Source: Symsagittifera roscoffensis
Taxonomy: Eukaryota > Xenacoelomorpha > Acoela > Convolutidae
Direction of reading: 5' to 3'
NCBI RefSeq assembly: GCF_963678635.1
Contig: NC_087064.1
Location: 38,368,706-38,432,705, forward strand
DNA: 64,000 bases
The notes under the pieces are model-generated. The model worked only from the letters and a program-made list of their open reading frames with translations, was not told the DNA's origin and did not search any database. The translations under genes were made by a program, and so were the position numbers. Shown here in pieces: positions 1 through 10,183 of the stretch (the stretch's first letter is position 1; each line of letters begins with the position of its first letter).

Positions 1-240
1 GAAACTGGAGCTTTTACAACTTTTGTAACAACAGGTTGTTGGGCTCCGTTACTCGATTTCAATACGATATATTTTGTGGTCACTGAGGAAGGAAAACCAC
101 TAGTAGTTCTAGCAGCCGAATTCGATTGCATCAGATCATTGTCTTCTGGCTACCATATAAAAACTCTAAAACGGCGTCAAAAAATCGGTGTCCTACAATT
201 TAATGACATACAATTTAACACCGTACATTTTAAAACTTAG
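1..240 (+). other. Open frame running in from the left edge, unidentified
   Basis: Frame 1 is open from base 1 to a TAG at 238-240 and reads as a plausible hydrophobic, protein-like stretch for about 55 codons. After about base 185 the text becomes the low-complexity terminal DNA of the neighbouring transposon. It could be the end of a host exon interrupted by that transposon, or chance. I recognise no domain. Confidence 0.2.
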
Positions 241-2830
241 TCATTTCACTACTAAACAATTTAAATCGACAACAATATAACTCCTATTTTCCAGTTTAAC
301 ACAGTACATTTTAACACCTAGTTATTTCACTATTAAAATTAATGCTTTATGAATTCCTTATCTTAACTCTTATCACACCAAAGTTAATCCTGCAATTAAC
401 ACACGCACCATAATGAAAAACTTGGTTTATCTTAGTTATACATGCTAAAAGGAGGCTTCCCAATTTACTTAAGACTCTTATCTACAGTTTCGCTAAACCT
501 TTATGATTACTAAAAAAACTGCTTGTGCTAATTCAAAACAATTTGCCGTAAAAATTCTGACAAAAATTAAATTCTGACAGTCACTTTATACTTTACTCAA
601 GTGATAAACAAACGCAAACACAATAAACACATTATAATTGAGTCTTCTTTCGAGTTCACAGTTTCATCTAAAAACAAGCCAATTCTTATAGCGTCCGGCC
701 ATGAATTTTATTTCAAGCGAAAAAATAAGTTTACAGAAAACTGGATTTGCTCAAAATATCAAACACATAAATGTCGAGCAACTGCCATTACTGAAAATAA
801 CGAATTAATCGAGACGCGTGGAGAGCATAACCACGACATTTCAGCTGGAAAATCGGAGGCCCGAAATGTCATAAAGCAAATAAAAGATCTCAGCGAGAGA
901 TTTACCCCGACTGTTGCAGTTGCCAGTGCGGTTTTGCCAATTACCAACGATTTGGCTACTCAGTTTGCTCTCCCAAGTAAAGACAAACTGATCCGAACGG
1001 CTGCTCGCACTCGTAAGCAGCTAGATGTAAATATGCCGCCCATCCCCGTTGCGCGAAATTTCGAGATCCCTGAAATTTTTGAAAATTTTATCCGGTATGA
1101 CAGTGGATCAAATGATCATGAGCGAATCATTTTGTGCGGCGACGCCGAAATGCTGAGAGTTCTGGAGAAGTCATCTTTCTGGTTAGGCGATGGAACTTTC
1201 AAAATTACTCCAAAAATGTTCTATCAGCTTTATTCAATTCATGTTAGTGTATCTGGCATTGCGCCAGCTTGCATTTACGCCTTCCTCCCTAACAAAACCG
1301 AAAAAACCTACTATCGCTTCCTGCAGGCGTTAATTTATTTAGCACCCAACTGCCGGCCTGAAAAAATTTTGTTAGATTTTGAGCAAGCTGCTCTTCAGTC
1401 CTTCCAAAAAACATTCCCCGAAGCACATTTATCGGGTTGTTTTTTCATCTCTCCCAGAGTTACATGAAAAAAATTAATGAATTGGGTCTGAAAGTGACCT
1501 ACGAAACAAATCACGAATTAGCGCTGGCTTTAAAAATGCTTCCATCCCTTGCATTTGAAAAAAAAAAGAAAAAATCGGCGATTCTTATGACATGATTGTT
1601 CAAGAAATTCAAAATGTATGCGACAGAAATTGCTTGGAACCCGAGAAAATAGAGAAAATTGACGAGTTGTGTCTGTACTTCGGCTCTACTTATATAAAAA
1701 GCTTGGTGCCAAACCGTGAAGTTTCATTCCCACCCTCCCTTTGGAACCAGCGAGATGCGGCCGTGATGGGGATTGCTCGAACAACAAATGCTGTCGAGGG
1801 ATGGCATTTCGGGATTCAATCCTATTTCAGCGGAGCCCACCCAAATATGTGGAAAGTGGTGGGTAGCCTGCAAAAAGACGCTTCCGTACAAAAACTCAAC
1901 TTTTTTGATGCATCGAGTGGCCATAAGTTCACAAAAAAGAAAAAGTATCGAGTATTAAATGAAAGAGTACAAAACATAATGTCCGTTTACGAAGACAAAA
2001 CTGATCTGTACTTTTTCAGAGCGTTATCTAGTTTGTGCTAAACCATTGTAAATTTTATTTCATTTTTGTTTATTCTTTCGTATTATTGAAATTCAAACTT
2101 TAATCCTACTGAAATTTATGTCAGCTTTTTTTGAAAAGACGTTTCCTTGCAGACTCCCGGAAACGTAACTAAACGCAAGAACATGACTCGTGCCTTAGCA
2201 ATTTATTCCCAGGACAATCGCCCTTATTTTCGGAATGCTAGGTTGGGACTAGGGGATGGCAAACCCTTTAGCTTTGCGTTTATGTGCCAACAGTTCAAAA
2301 AAAGCTGACAAAGCGATCAGGTCATAAGTTTAAGTTCGAGAATGATTCTAAAAATAATGACTTTAAGGCTTTTGGCATTGGTTAAACCTTTTTTAAATTT
2401 CTATACCGGCTGAAAATGTCTAGAAAATCAGGCCATATTAGTCAAAGGACGTCTAATTATTTGCGGGCTTTTGAAGTTCATTGAACTATTGCTTGTTTTT
2501 GGTTCATTTTGGAATGATTCATTGAAAATATTGGCAAGGCCATTTCATTTTGGTTTGAAACGTTTCATTGAAATCATTTGCAAGGTCATTTCTATTCAAA
2601 ACTTACGCGAATTAAGTAGCGCAAATTTGTCTGGCTTTAAATGGCAAAAATTTCTCTCGTTTAATTCTTTGATGGTTACCGAAATCCCCTTTGAAGTAAG
2701 TTTTCTTTTCATTTGGATTAAAACGGTGTTAAGTCATAGAAATTGTTTTAAAATGTAGCGATGTTATATTACTAAGGTAACAAAAAGTAGGGAGTGAAAT
2801 TGTAGGGTGTTAAGTTGTTTAGAGTTAAAA
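187..2830 (+). mobile_element. MULE-type DNA transposon, probable full extent
   Basis: The transposase-like frames at 601-2041 are flanked by related AT-rich motifs in opposite orientation. On the left (about 187-330) there are repeats of the type CCTACAATTT and TTTAACACCGTACATTTTAA. On the right (about 2720-2830) the reverse complement carries ACACCCTACAATTTCAC and CTACATTTTAAAAC. This looks like imperfect terminal inverted repeats with internally repeated motifs. The exact ends and a target duplication could not be fixed by eye. Confidence 0.4.
601..2041 (+). pseudogene. FLYWCH zinc finger-MULE transposase, two frameshifts
   Basis: The N-terminal part (residues about 25-80 of the first frame) has a FLYWCH-type pattern: W-x-C, then C, then a terminal HNHD, which is a DNA-binding C2H2-like finger. 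It is followed by a MULE transposase core. The DDE residues appear retained: the Asp of GDGTF, the Asp of LLDFEQA, and the Glu of TNAVEGWH in the downstream segment starting at 1592. The reading frame breaks twice in homopolymers, at the T run near 1440 and at the A-rich run near 1560-1573. The first frame opens with GTG and has no convincing ATG, so the true start is unclear. The gene ends with TAA at 2039-2041. The function would be cut-and-paste transposition. The copy is dead, or was domesticated and then lost. Family assignment is firm; subfamily is not. Confidence 0.8.
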
Positions 2831-3260
2831 AGGGGGGAACCAAAAAAGGTTCCCCCAAAAGTCTTCCTTTTCTTTTTCTCTATTTTTTTTGTTCATATTT
2901 TTATCATTTTTTCTTTCAGGTTTTTCTTCTTTCATTCATTTATATAGTAAAGCAACAGGTTACAGTTTATCATGGTGATCAAAGTATCTACGTTAAAAAT
3001 GTGAATTGAACATATGTTTTCACCCATTTTTGGTGCATCTTCAGGTTTATTAAACTAACTACATTTTTTCGCCCTGAATAAGAAGGACCAGAATAAGAAG
3101 GACGGTGGAAATTGCCCCATCGCTTTCGGAGATACGACAAGAAGACTGGCAAAGCATGCGCCTCAAAAGTTGTCAGTAACAAGTTGTCTATTATGTTGTT
3201 ACTATTCTTGTTCCTGTGCCGAGTCTATTATTCTTGTTCCTGCGCCGAGTTGAATGCTCT
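2042..3260. other. Transposon 3' flank and AT-rich DNA without a gene
   Basis: After the transposase stop the DNA is AT-rich with no convincing frame. The putative right terminal repeat of the MULE lies at about 2720-2830. A 22-base unit ending in GCCGAGT occurs twice, at 3203-3224 and 3229-3250. Nothing else is recognised. Confidence 0.4.
3203..3250. repeat. Two-copy short tandem repeat
   Basis: The unit TATTCTTGTTCCTG(T/C)GCC plus GAGT occurs twice with a 26-base period and one mismatch. It borders the 3' end of the minus-strand retroelement. Confidence 0.7.
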
Positions 3261-3278
3261 AATAATAATAATAATAAA
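3260..3278 (-). repeat. Trinucleotide 3' tail of the minus-strand non-LTR element
   Basis: There are six tandem AAT/ATA triplets on the plus strand just beyond the 3' end of the RT frame (stop at 3334-3336). A (TTA)n microsatellite tail rather than poly(A) is usual for CR1/L2/Jockey-like elements, so this probably marks the element's 3' end. Confidence 0.6.
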
Positions 3279-4453
3279 ACAGAATTTAGGATACATCCAT
3301 GTTTACATCAAAGTTTATGAGATCGATCATATTTTAGTTTAATGAGTTTAGTTTTTTGAAGTTTAAGCATCTTGTGCATCCGCAGTTGATTCTCCAGGTG
3401 CATGTATCGACTTCATTGTAGATTTTCTCGTAGAATTGCCAGTACACTCTTGATATTTTTGGTTTAAACGAGTCACTTAATAGGACTTCATATTTCAGGT
3501 GATCGTGAAATATGTTTGTCAGGCTGCAGGCGCGTTGCCAGAAATCAGATTCGCATTTATAAAGTCGAAAGTTCTTCGCGTTGAAACGTCTTGTTGTTTT
3601 CGGTCGATTTGATTCAGTGATTTCTATAAATCGCCACCATTCCAGGTCGGTCTTTCCTCTTAGAATGTTCGCGAACAAAAGTAGTACATGCATTTCTTGG
3701 TAAAGAGACAAGGGAAGAATTTGAAGAGTGGTTAACCTCGATTTATAAGGAATTTGTTTATTTCCAAGTATCCATTTCGTTGCTCTCTGTTGCACTTTTT
3801 CTAAGGTGGCAAGATCTTGCTTTGAGGGTTTCCAGACTGATGATGCATAGCTAACGATAGGTACTACATAGCTTTTATATGCATTTTTCCTGTTGTTCAT
3901 GGTTGTGGCAGGTGATAAGTTTCTTTTGATGCAGTATAGGGCCTTCAGTGCTTTGCTCGCACGATTGTTTGCATGAGAAGTCCAGTTAAGATTTTTTGAC
4001 ATTATCATTCCAAGATCTTTAAGTTCGTTAGGCTGTTCGAATTTGTACGAGAATATACTTAGGTTGCACTCGCCCTTAATTACTAGTGCTTTGCTCTTGG
4101 TCATATTGAGGCGCATTTCATTGGTTTCACACCACTTCCAGACTTTTCTAATATCAATGTGAGGGTAGTCGGGTCGGTGCCCATAATTTTATAGTCATCC
4201 GCATAGCCGTAGCACGATGACATGACACATTTTGGCAAGTCGTTGATGTATACTAAGAAAAGGAGTGGCCCTAGAATAGATCCTTGCGGCACTCCACTAT
4301 AAATTGGCAGTTGGCTTGAGACCGAGCTGCCGATGCGTACGACCGGTCAGGTAACTTTTGATTAGATCCAATATTGGGCCTGTGATTCCAGCTCTGCTGA
4401 GTTTTTCGATCGTTATAATGTGATTTACTTTGTCGAAAGCCTTCTGGAAGTCG

Positions 4454-4467
4454 AGGTAAAATGACGC
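4454..4467 (+). repeat. Left target-site duplication of the nested retrotransposon
   Basis: AGGTAAAATGACGC is repeated perfectly at 8144-8157. When one copy is removed, the interrupted minus-strand RT frame reads continuously across the site. Confidence 0.9.
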
Positions 4468-7400
4468 CTGCTATTTGGGAAGCCTTCACGTGGCGGCAGG
4501 TGTGGATCCTTGCAGAAGGATCTCAAATTTCCCATACCAAAGAGTGTTTGGCCAAAACACATGGAAACCAGTGCGGGTTTTTGCTGAAGCACCATAGTGA
4601 CCCCGATCTATGGTGGCTTCTAATTCTGGCAGGGGATATCGAGCTGAATCCGGGGCCGGTGAAATGGCCTTGTGGATACTGTGGTGAGGCGGTTAGTAGC
4701 AGAGTCTGGTCTATCTACTGTGTTGATTGCAAGAATTGGATACATCAGCGCTGCGCAGGGATGTCGACCCAAGAGATCAGGGCACATCAGAATTTCAGGT
4801 GGCATTGTGGGTGTGTTACAGTTCCCACTGTCCCTGTTGCTCCAGTTGCAGTTCTGCAGCCAGCCACCCAAACTCGGAGACCAAGAGTGACGACTCCAGT
4901 GCCCAGATGTTTGAAGATTTTGCAGCTGAACATCGATGGTTGGAGAGGTAAGGTCACTAGTCTCAACGAGTTTCTCGACGAGAAGAAAATTGATGTTGCG
5001 TTGTTGCAAGAGACGAAGCTGATGAGTTCTACTGCTGACCCTAGTGCTAATGGGTGGAAAGTCCATAGAGCAGAACGCACGGTTCATCTGGTGCAGAATG
5101 AGCAACCTCAAGGAGGTTTGGCGGTGCTCGTCAGACCTGGAGTCCAGTCACGCAGGTTAGAAAGTTTGAATCTTCCGACAGGAGCTGCTTTGGAGTCGTT
5201 GGGAGTTTCAGTGGAGACCAAGCATGGCTGGATGAATCTCTGGAATATGTACCGTCCTCCTGCTACTGGTGGTGCAGACGTGAGAGATGCTGCGTTGTAT
5301 TTGAACCATTGGCCTAGAGAGAAGAGTTCTGTTATCTGTGCGGATGTTAATGCGCATGGTTCATGGGATGCGAACAGAGATTCCGATCAGTTGGAAGAAG
5401 AAATTGACGACTGGTTGATTGACAACAGTATGGCGCATGTGAATAGTGGCATTCCTACACGTGTTCGGCAGCTGGGTCACGCGATGGTGGAAACAGCACC
5501 CGACATCACCATTGTGCACAGTTCTGTGGCGAGTAGTTGTTCTTGGGATGTGCTGGAGACCATTGGTTCCGATCATTTGCCAATTCAATTGGTCATTGGC
5601 TCTTCAGGGATGAAAGAAGAAGAGACAAAACGCAAGTATAACTTCAACAAAACGGACTGGGAGAAGTACAGCAGTGTGTGTGACAGGAGTTTGTCAGAGT
5701 GGAATGAAGATATGTCACTGGAGAAGAATTACAAGGTCCTGATCGAGACGATGCAGAAGGCAGCTAAGGAGTCAACTCCCTTCACTAAGGTTGGTGGCAA
5801 CAGAAAGCCTTGGTGGTCTAGTCTCTGTGAGAGCGCGAAGAGGTCTATGAAGGATGCTTTCAGTCTCTTGAGGAGGAGCCCTTGCGAAGAAAATGTGGAA
5901 AGGTACAAGAACGCGAAGAAGATGTTTGCTGATACCATCAGAGAAGAAAAACGACGTAGTTGGCGGGAGTTTGTTGACACGTTGTCTCCGGCGACTCCTA
6001 GTACCAAGGTCTGGCGCACGCTTCAAAGTATGGATGGCAGGAAGAAACTGGGATTGCCAGACAATCCAGTGTGTGCCGGGGACAAGACTGCTGTCACTGA
6101 CAAGTCGAAAGCGGAACTTGCAGTGAAAACGTATGCCGCAGCCAGCAAGGTCCAGATCACTAGAGAGGACTCCAAGGAAGCTTACCTAGCGACTAGAGAA
6201 AGTCTAAAAGAAACTTCGGAAGGTGAGCTGGGTGACAGTTTCACCGAAGACGAGTTGGCAAGAGCTTTACAGAAGATGAAGAATGGAGCTGCCGGCCCAG
6301 ATGGAGTTGTTCCCCAGATGATCAAGCACTTGCCAGAGAATTGCATCTTGTTTCTGCTTCGTGTCTTCAATGAGAGCTTACGTCTAGGAAAAGTTCTAGA
6401 TTGCTGGAAACGTGCAGTCATTGTGCCAATTTTGAAGAATGGTAAACCGCCTTCTCAGATAAAGAGTTATAGGCCCGTTTCTCTGTTGCCGTGTATTGCC
6501 AAAGTTCTGGAGTCTATGATGGAATCCCGCGTTCGTCATTGGGCCGAGAGTACTCACATGATTCCAGATTGTCAGTCAGGATTTCGTGCCAAACGATCCA
6601 CAACAGATGTTCTTGCTAATCTCAGCCAAAAGGCATTCGACAACTTACAGATGAAGAAGCGAACAGTGATCACGGCAGTTGACTTCAAAGGAGCGTTTGA
6701 TAGGGTGTGGCGTGGTGGTCTTCTTAGAGACTTAGCGAAAGCTGGCCTTCATCCTACTTGCCTGCGGTGGATCAAGTCGTTTCTTAGCGACAGAAGAGCG
6801 TGTGTCAGATGGAACAGTTCTCTTTCCAAGTATAAGGTGTTTCAGCAGGGAGTTCCACAAGGCTCACCTCTGTCCCCTTTGCTTTTTTGTCTTGCTACGG
6901 CTAGTTTGCCTACAAGGATTGCTCAAAATGCTCCAGACACGAAAAGTGCCCAATTTGCGGATGATTATTCGCTTTATAATGAGGATGTTTCTCCTGATTC
7001 AGCAGCAGCTAGAATGCAACCAGCTCTGGATAGCGTCAGTTCTTGGGCGAGTGATCATTATATGCTCATTGAACCGTCGAAGACTGAGGGGTTAGTGATC
7101 AGCCTGGACCCGAGAGAGACGGCAGGCAAAGCACAGCCAGCTCTTCTTCTGGAGAACACACAAGTTCCTTTCAACAAGCATATCAAGATTCTGGGTGTCA
7201 ACATTGATACACAGTTGACGTTTTCCGAACACACAAACATCATGGTGAAGAAGATGAGGAAAAGGACACAACTGCTTTCTAGTTTGTCAGGGAAGAACTG
7301 GGGTCTGACATCCACTGACCTTAGAAGATTGTATAATGCCTATGTCAAGCCAGGAGCACTTTACGCCAGTGAAGTTTGGGGTTCTTTTCTCTCGGACTCG

Positions 7401-8117
7401 AATTGGAATAAACTGGAGGCATGCAACAACAGAGCAGCAAGAATTATTTGTGGCACGTCAGCAAGTTCCAATGCCGTCGCTACTCGCGCTGAGGCAAGGC
7501 TTTCTTCGTTGAAGCAGTACAGTGACGAAAAGGCAGCCATTTTGTACAGTAAGTTCCTCCGGTTCCCGATAGATCATCATCTGCATCTTTTGACAGATGA
7601 CGGCCCGCCTCAGAGACTGAAAGCGAGAGGGGATAGCAGATTTCGTCCGGACTGGAGAGTTACCGCTAGAAAGATGATCCAAGATAAACCAGAAAATCTC
7701 AGTACGAAAGAGTTTATTCTGACGAATAGAGAAGAAGTGACACTAGAAGATTACCGGCAAAAAGTGGACGAAGATCACTTACACAGACGAATTTGTAATG
7801 GCATGGCTTTGGAGCATTCAACTAATCGTTCAAGAGAAGAGGAAGTTTTGTTGCATAGGCTCCGGGTGAATCGATGTAGTAACCTAGCTAAAACTGAGCA
7901 TCTCTTTGGTCGTATTGAATCTCCGCAGTGCCGTCAGTGTGACAGTGAAGAAGTTGAAGACACAGAGCATTTCATCCTGAAATGCGATAAATGGAATGAA
8001 GAAAGATTGTTAACTTTGGGCTCAAACCCCATTATCTCAGTTTTGCAAACAAATCCGGACAAAGTTTTAATGTTTATTGGCCGAACAGGACGTTTACGTC
8101 CCTCATATCATCTATGA
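4461..8117 (+). CDS. Retrotransposon polyprotein: 2A-like, PHD finger, APE endonuclease, RT, zinc knuckle
   Basis: This is an uninterrupted 1218-residue frame. Residues 53-66 read LLILAGDIELNPGP, a canonical 2A-like ribosome-skipping motif (D-x-E-x-NPG|P). A PHD finger follows, with C71, C74, C87, C90, H95, C98, C116 and C118. An apurinic-type endonuclease starts at about 150 (Q-E-T at about 180, SDH near 373). The reverse transcriptase contains NYR/SYRPVSLLP, DFKGAFDRVW, QQGVPQGSPLSPLL and the catalytic FADD at 832-835. A C-terminal knuckle has C1157, C1160, H1170 and C1175. The ATG at 4461 lies inside the target-site duplication, so in this copy host DNA supplies the start codon. The next in-frame ATG (residue 101) lies downstream of the 2A and inside the PHD. 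The product would copy its RNA into nicked DNA. The domain order resembles Ingi/L1Tc-like or CR1-like 2A elements; the clade is undecided. Confidence 0.93.
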   Translation: MTPAIWEAFTWRQVWILAEGSQISHTKECLAKTHGNQCGFLLKHHSDPDLWWLLILAGDIELNPGPVKWPCGYCGEAVSSRVWSIYCVDCKNWIHQRCAGMSTQEIRAHQNFRWHCGCVTVPTVPVAPVAVLQPATQTRRPRVTTPVPRCLKILQLNIDGWRGKVTSLNEFLDEKKIDVALLQETKLMSSTADPSANGWKVHRAERTVHLVQNEQPQGGLAVLVRPGVQSRRLESLNLPTGAALESLGVSVETKHGWMNLWNMYRPPATGGADVRDAALYLNHWPREKSSVICADVNAHGSWDANRDSDQLEEEIDDWLIDNSMAHVNSGIPTRVRQLGHAMVETAPDITIVHSSVASSCSWDVLETIGSDHLPIQLVIGSSGMKEEETKRKYNFNKTDWEKYSSVCDRSLSEWNEDMSLEKNYKVLIETMQKAAKESTPFTKVGGNRKPWWSSLCESAKRSMKDAFSLLRRSPCEENVERYKNAKKMFADTIREEKRRSWREFVDTLSPATPSTKVWRTLQSMDGRKKLGLPDNPVCAGDKTAVTDKSKAELAVKTYAAASKVQITREDSKEAYLATRESLKETSEGELGDSFTEDELARALQKMKNGAAGPDGVVPQMIKHLPENCILFLLRVFNESLRLGKVLDCWKRAVIVPILKNGKPPSQIKSYRPVSLLPCIAKVLESMMESRVRHWAESTHMIPDCQSGFRAKRSTTDVLANLSQKAFDNLQMKKRTVITAVDFKGAFDRVWRGGLLRDLAKAGLHPTCLRWIKSFLSDRRACVRWNSSLSKYKVFQQGVPQGSPLSPLLFCLATASLPTRIAQNAPDTKSAQFADDYSLYNEDVSPDSAAARMQPALDSVSSWASDHYMLIEPSKTEGLVISLDPRETAGKAQPALLLENTQVPFNKHIKILGVNIDTQLTFSEHTNIMVKKMRKRTQLLSSLSGKNWGLTSTDLRRLYNAYVKPGALYASEVWGSFLSDSNWNKLEACNNRAARIICGTSASSNAVATRAEARLSSLKQYSDEKAAILYSKFLRFPIDHHLHLLTDDGPPQRLKARGDSRFRPDWRVTARKMIQDKPENLSTKEFILTNREEVTLEDYRQKVDEDHLHRRICNGMALEHSTNRSREEEVLLHRLRVNRCSNLAKTEHLFGRIESPQCRQCDSEEVEDTEHFILKCDKWNEERLLTLGSNPIISVLQTNPDKVLMFIGRTGRLRPSYHL

Positions 8118-8143
8118 CGAGCTCCATCAACAACAACAACAAC
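4468..8143 (+). mobile_element. Nested APE-type non-LTR retrotransposon with 2A-like motif
   Basis: The element lies between two perfect copies of AGGTAAAATGACGC (4454-4467 and 8144-8157). It ends in a CAA trinucleotide tail (about 8128-8142). It interrupts the older minus-strand RT. Its single long frame has no internal stop, so this insertion is young. It begins directly at CTGCTATTTGGG after the target duplication, with no 5' UTR visible. It may therefore be 5'-truncated, or may have a very short leader. Confidence 0.9.
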
Positions 8144-8157
8144 AGGTAAAATGACGC
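8144..8157 (+). repeat. Right target-site duplication of the nested retrotransposon
   Basis: This is a perfect copy of 4454-4467, directly after the CAACAACAACAACAACA tail of the element. Confidence 0.9.
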
Positions 8158-8490
8158 TAGGAAGTGGCAGTTGCTATTGTCAAAGTTCACAAACATTTTG
8201 TGCAGGTATTCGATTAGGTTTGTTATAGATGAGCGTCTTTGCCGAAAACCGTGTTGAGATTGGGACAATGCGGTGGATAAGATTGGGTACATTCTGTCGA
8301 AAATAAGTTTCTCGAGGACTTTGGATACTGCTACGAGGAGGCTGATCGGCCTGTAATTATCTACCATTTGTTTGTTCCCTTCTTTAAATATGGGGATTAT
8401 TTCGCTTGTTTTCCAGAATGATGGGAAGTAGCATTTGTTTGCAATTGTGTTGAATATGAGATGCAGTGACTTTGGTAGGGAGTCTGAATC

Positions 8491-9238
8491 CACTTCAACT
8501 CGGCACCGGAACAGGAAATGGCACCCGAACCGCAGTACGTGCGGTACGTTCATTTGGTGTATTCCCACAGCGCCGAATATTCACAACGCCAAAAATTATA
8601 GCTAATCGCAACGCCGAAAATAATAAAGCTAATCACAGCGCTGAAAATTTTTGAAAGTGGTTTTTCGCAATTGAGTCAACGCGCTTAAACAAGAAAGACT
8701 GCTTTGCACAGTCTACACTGGAGATTGCGCCCGAAATATTTCTGTTTTACTGAACTTAGGACTGCTACTAAACACTGTTAAGTGCGCTATCACAATTTTT
8801 TGTCCGAAACGCTTCACTATCCTGAATGATTTCAACAAAGTATGCCCTTGTATCGTAGAAGTAGCGCTCGAAAACTCAACTCTCCAGGCAGCTCCACTCG
8901 GCAAGAACTCATTGAATGAAAAACTCGGAAAAAGATTGGATGCTTTCAAATTTATATGCGAGAGAACTTTTCTATTGCTGATCAGCAATCTCACTTTTTT
9001 GAAAAACTGTTTTGCTGTTTTGTTTAACCCACTATCTGAGAACTGCGCCAGCTTTCAAAAAGAATCTATATTCTTCTTAATTATCAAATCTCATCAGGGA
9101 CCCATTCGAAAAAAACACCTATGTTAACATCACTGACAAAGCCTGGCTGCAAACCAAACTAGGCTTCCCCTGAAAATGGGTGGAATCGTTATACAAGGCC
9201 CACTTAACGTTGCCAGACGTGCCTAAATCTCGATAATT
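8491..9238. other. Unassigned DNA between retroelement remnants
   Basis: No convincing coding sequence. Around 8565-8650 the phrase CGCCGAAAAT or CGCTGAAAAT recurs three to four times, a weak degenerate tandem pattern. The rest shows nothing I recognise. Confidence 0.3.
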
Positions 9239-9830
9239 ATGTCAGCGAATAATCTGGCAACTTCAATTGTTGGCAAAGAATCTGCCACACTTCTGAACGA
9301 AGCAGTCGACTACAGGCGGTCCAGGGTCTCTGACAACAGCCCTACTCCGTCAGAGCTACTAATTTCCATTATGATCTCCTCCGTGAATGCTCTGAGAGAG
9401 GCGTCTTCTCGGAATTTCACAAAAGGCTCAGGCGACTGGTTGAACGCTCTACCTGCATCTGTTTTTGGTCTGGCTCTCACAGACGATCATTTTAATGTGT
9501 ACTTCGACTTGGTGTCTCTGCCTCCTATGCTCACCGATGCGTGTGACACTGACGTTGATGAGCTAGGTCACCTTGCTCTGGTCTGCAAATCTGCATAGTC
9601 GCGCCGCCTTTCGAGGCACTGCCTGGCAATTAAGTGATCCGCCAAGCCCTCCGCGCTTGCCTCACAAGCATCTACCCTCAAGTTTGTCGGTCTGCTACGA
9701 AATGACGGGAGAAGGTCGGACGGCATGACAATGTTGTCAAGGTCTCGAGGGAGATCGCATGTTTGGGACTTCACATACGTTCACCGACTAGCAGCCTCTC
9801 ATACAGCTAAAGCCAAGCAATGTGACATTC
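9239..9830 (+). pseudogene. C-terminal remnant of a retroelement RT-type polyprotein
   Basis: The frame 9239-9598 contains the pattern G-x-WLNALP, a Gly-Leu-rich block and a final G-H-x-x-L-x-C. This is typical of the region downstream of the RT in a class of invertebrate retroelement polyproteins. A frame change at about 9599 is followed by text that keeps the next conserved phrase (arginine-rich, R-x-DG-R-x-DG-M-T). The homologous tail is repeated at 11849-12080 because it is inside the tandem duplication. No RT core remains. The copy is broken by shifts and stops. Confidence 0.5.
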
Positions 9831-10183
9831 GACCAGAATGAACCGAAATGCAGTTCATCACCGAAATTTTTATTGAAAACAGTTCAGTGGGAAAAATGGA
9901 TATTTTAAACGATTAGTAGTGCTAATCGTTCGATTGAACGAATTGGGAGAGGTCGGTTTTGACTGACATGTAAAATTTAAAAAATCGTTCGGTTGTAAAG
10001 ACGTGTTACGACCTTGAGATTTCACAACTGAAAAACCGCAAAACTCAGTAGAACGATTTTCGATAGTCAGAAAAAAACAAAGTAGATAGTCAGAAAAAAC
10101 AAAGTTCACAACCAATTTAAATTTCTAGCGATCAGTCGGTTCATTTTAATGTCTTATTTTTAATTTCGCTTTTAATCGCCAAC

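Larger units (their letters stand above)
3334..8490 (-). pseudogene. Older non-LTR retrotransposon RT, split by a nested element
   Basis: Two minus-strand pieces, 8490-8158 and 4453-3334, join into one RT once the inserted element and one copy of its 14-bp target duplication are removed. The upstream piece has the fingers motif around NYRPISLL. The downstream piece has PQGSILGPLLF, the catalytic GYADD and the long C-terminal thumb and connection region ending at 3334. There are internal frame changes near 4290 and 4110. The 5' part (endonuclease) is missing, because homology stops at about 8490, so the copy was 5'-truncated on insertion. It belongs to the APE-type CR1/Jockey-like group by RT motifs; the clade is not resolved. 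Confidence 0.8.

Noticed and set aside
4620-5111. Long minus-strand and alternative-frame open frames inside the 2A element (also 5729-6019, 7058-7315)
   Set aside because: They are antisense or shifted shadows of the continuous RT polyprotein.
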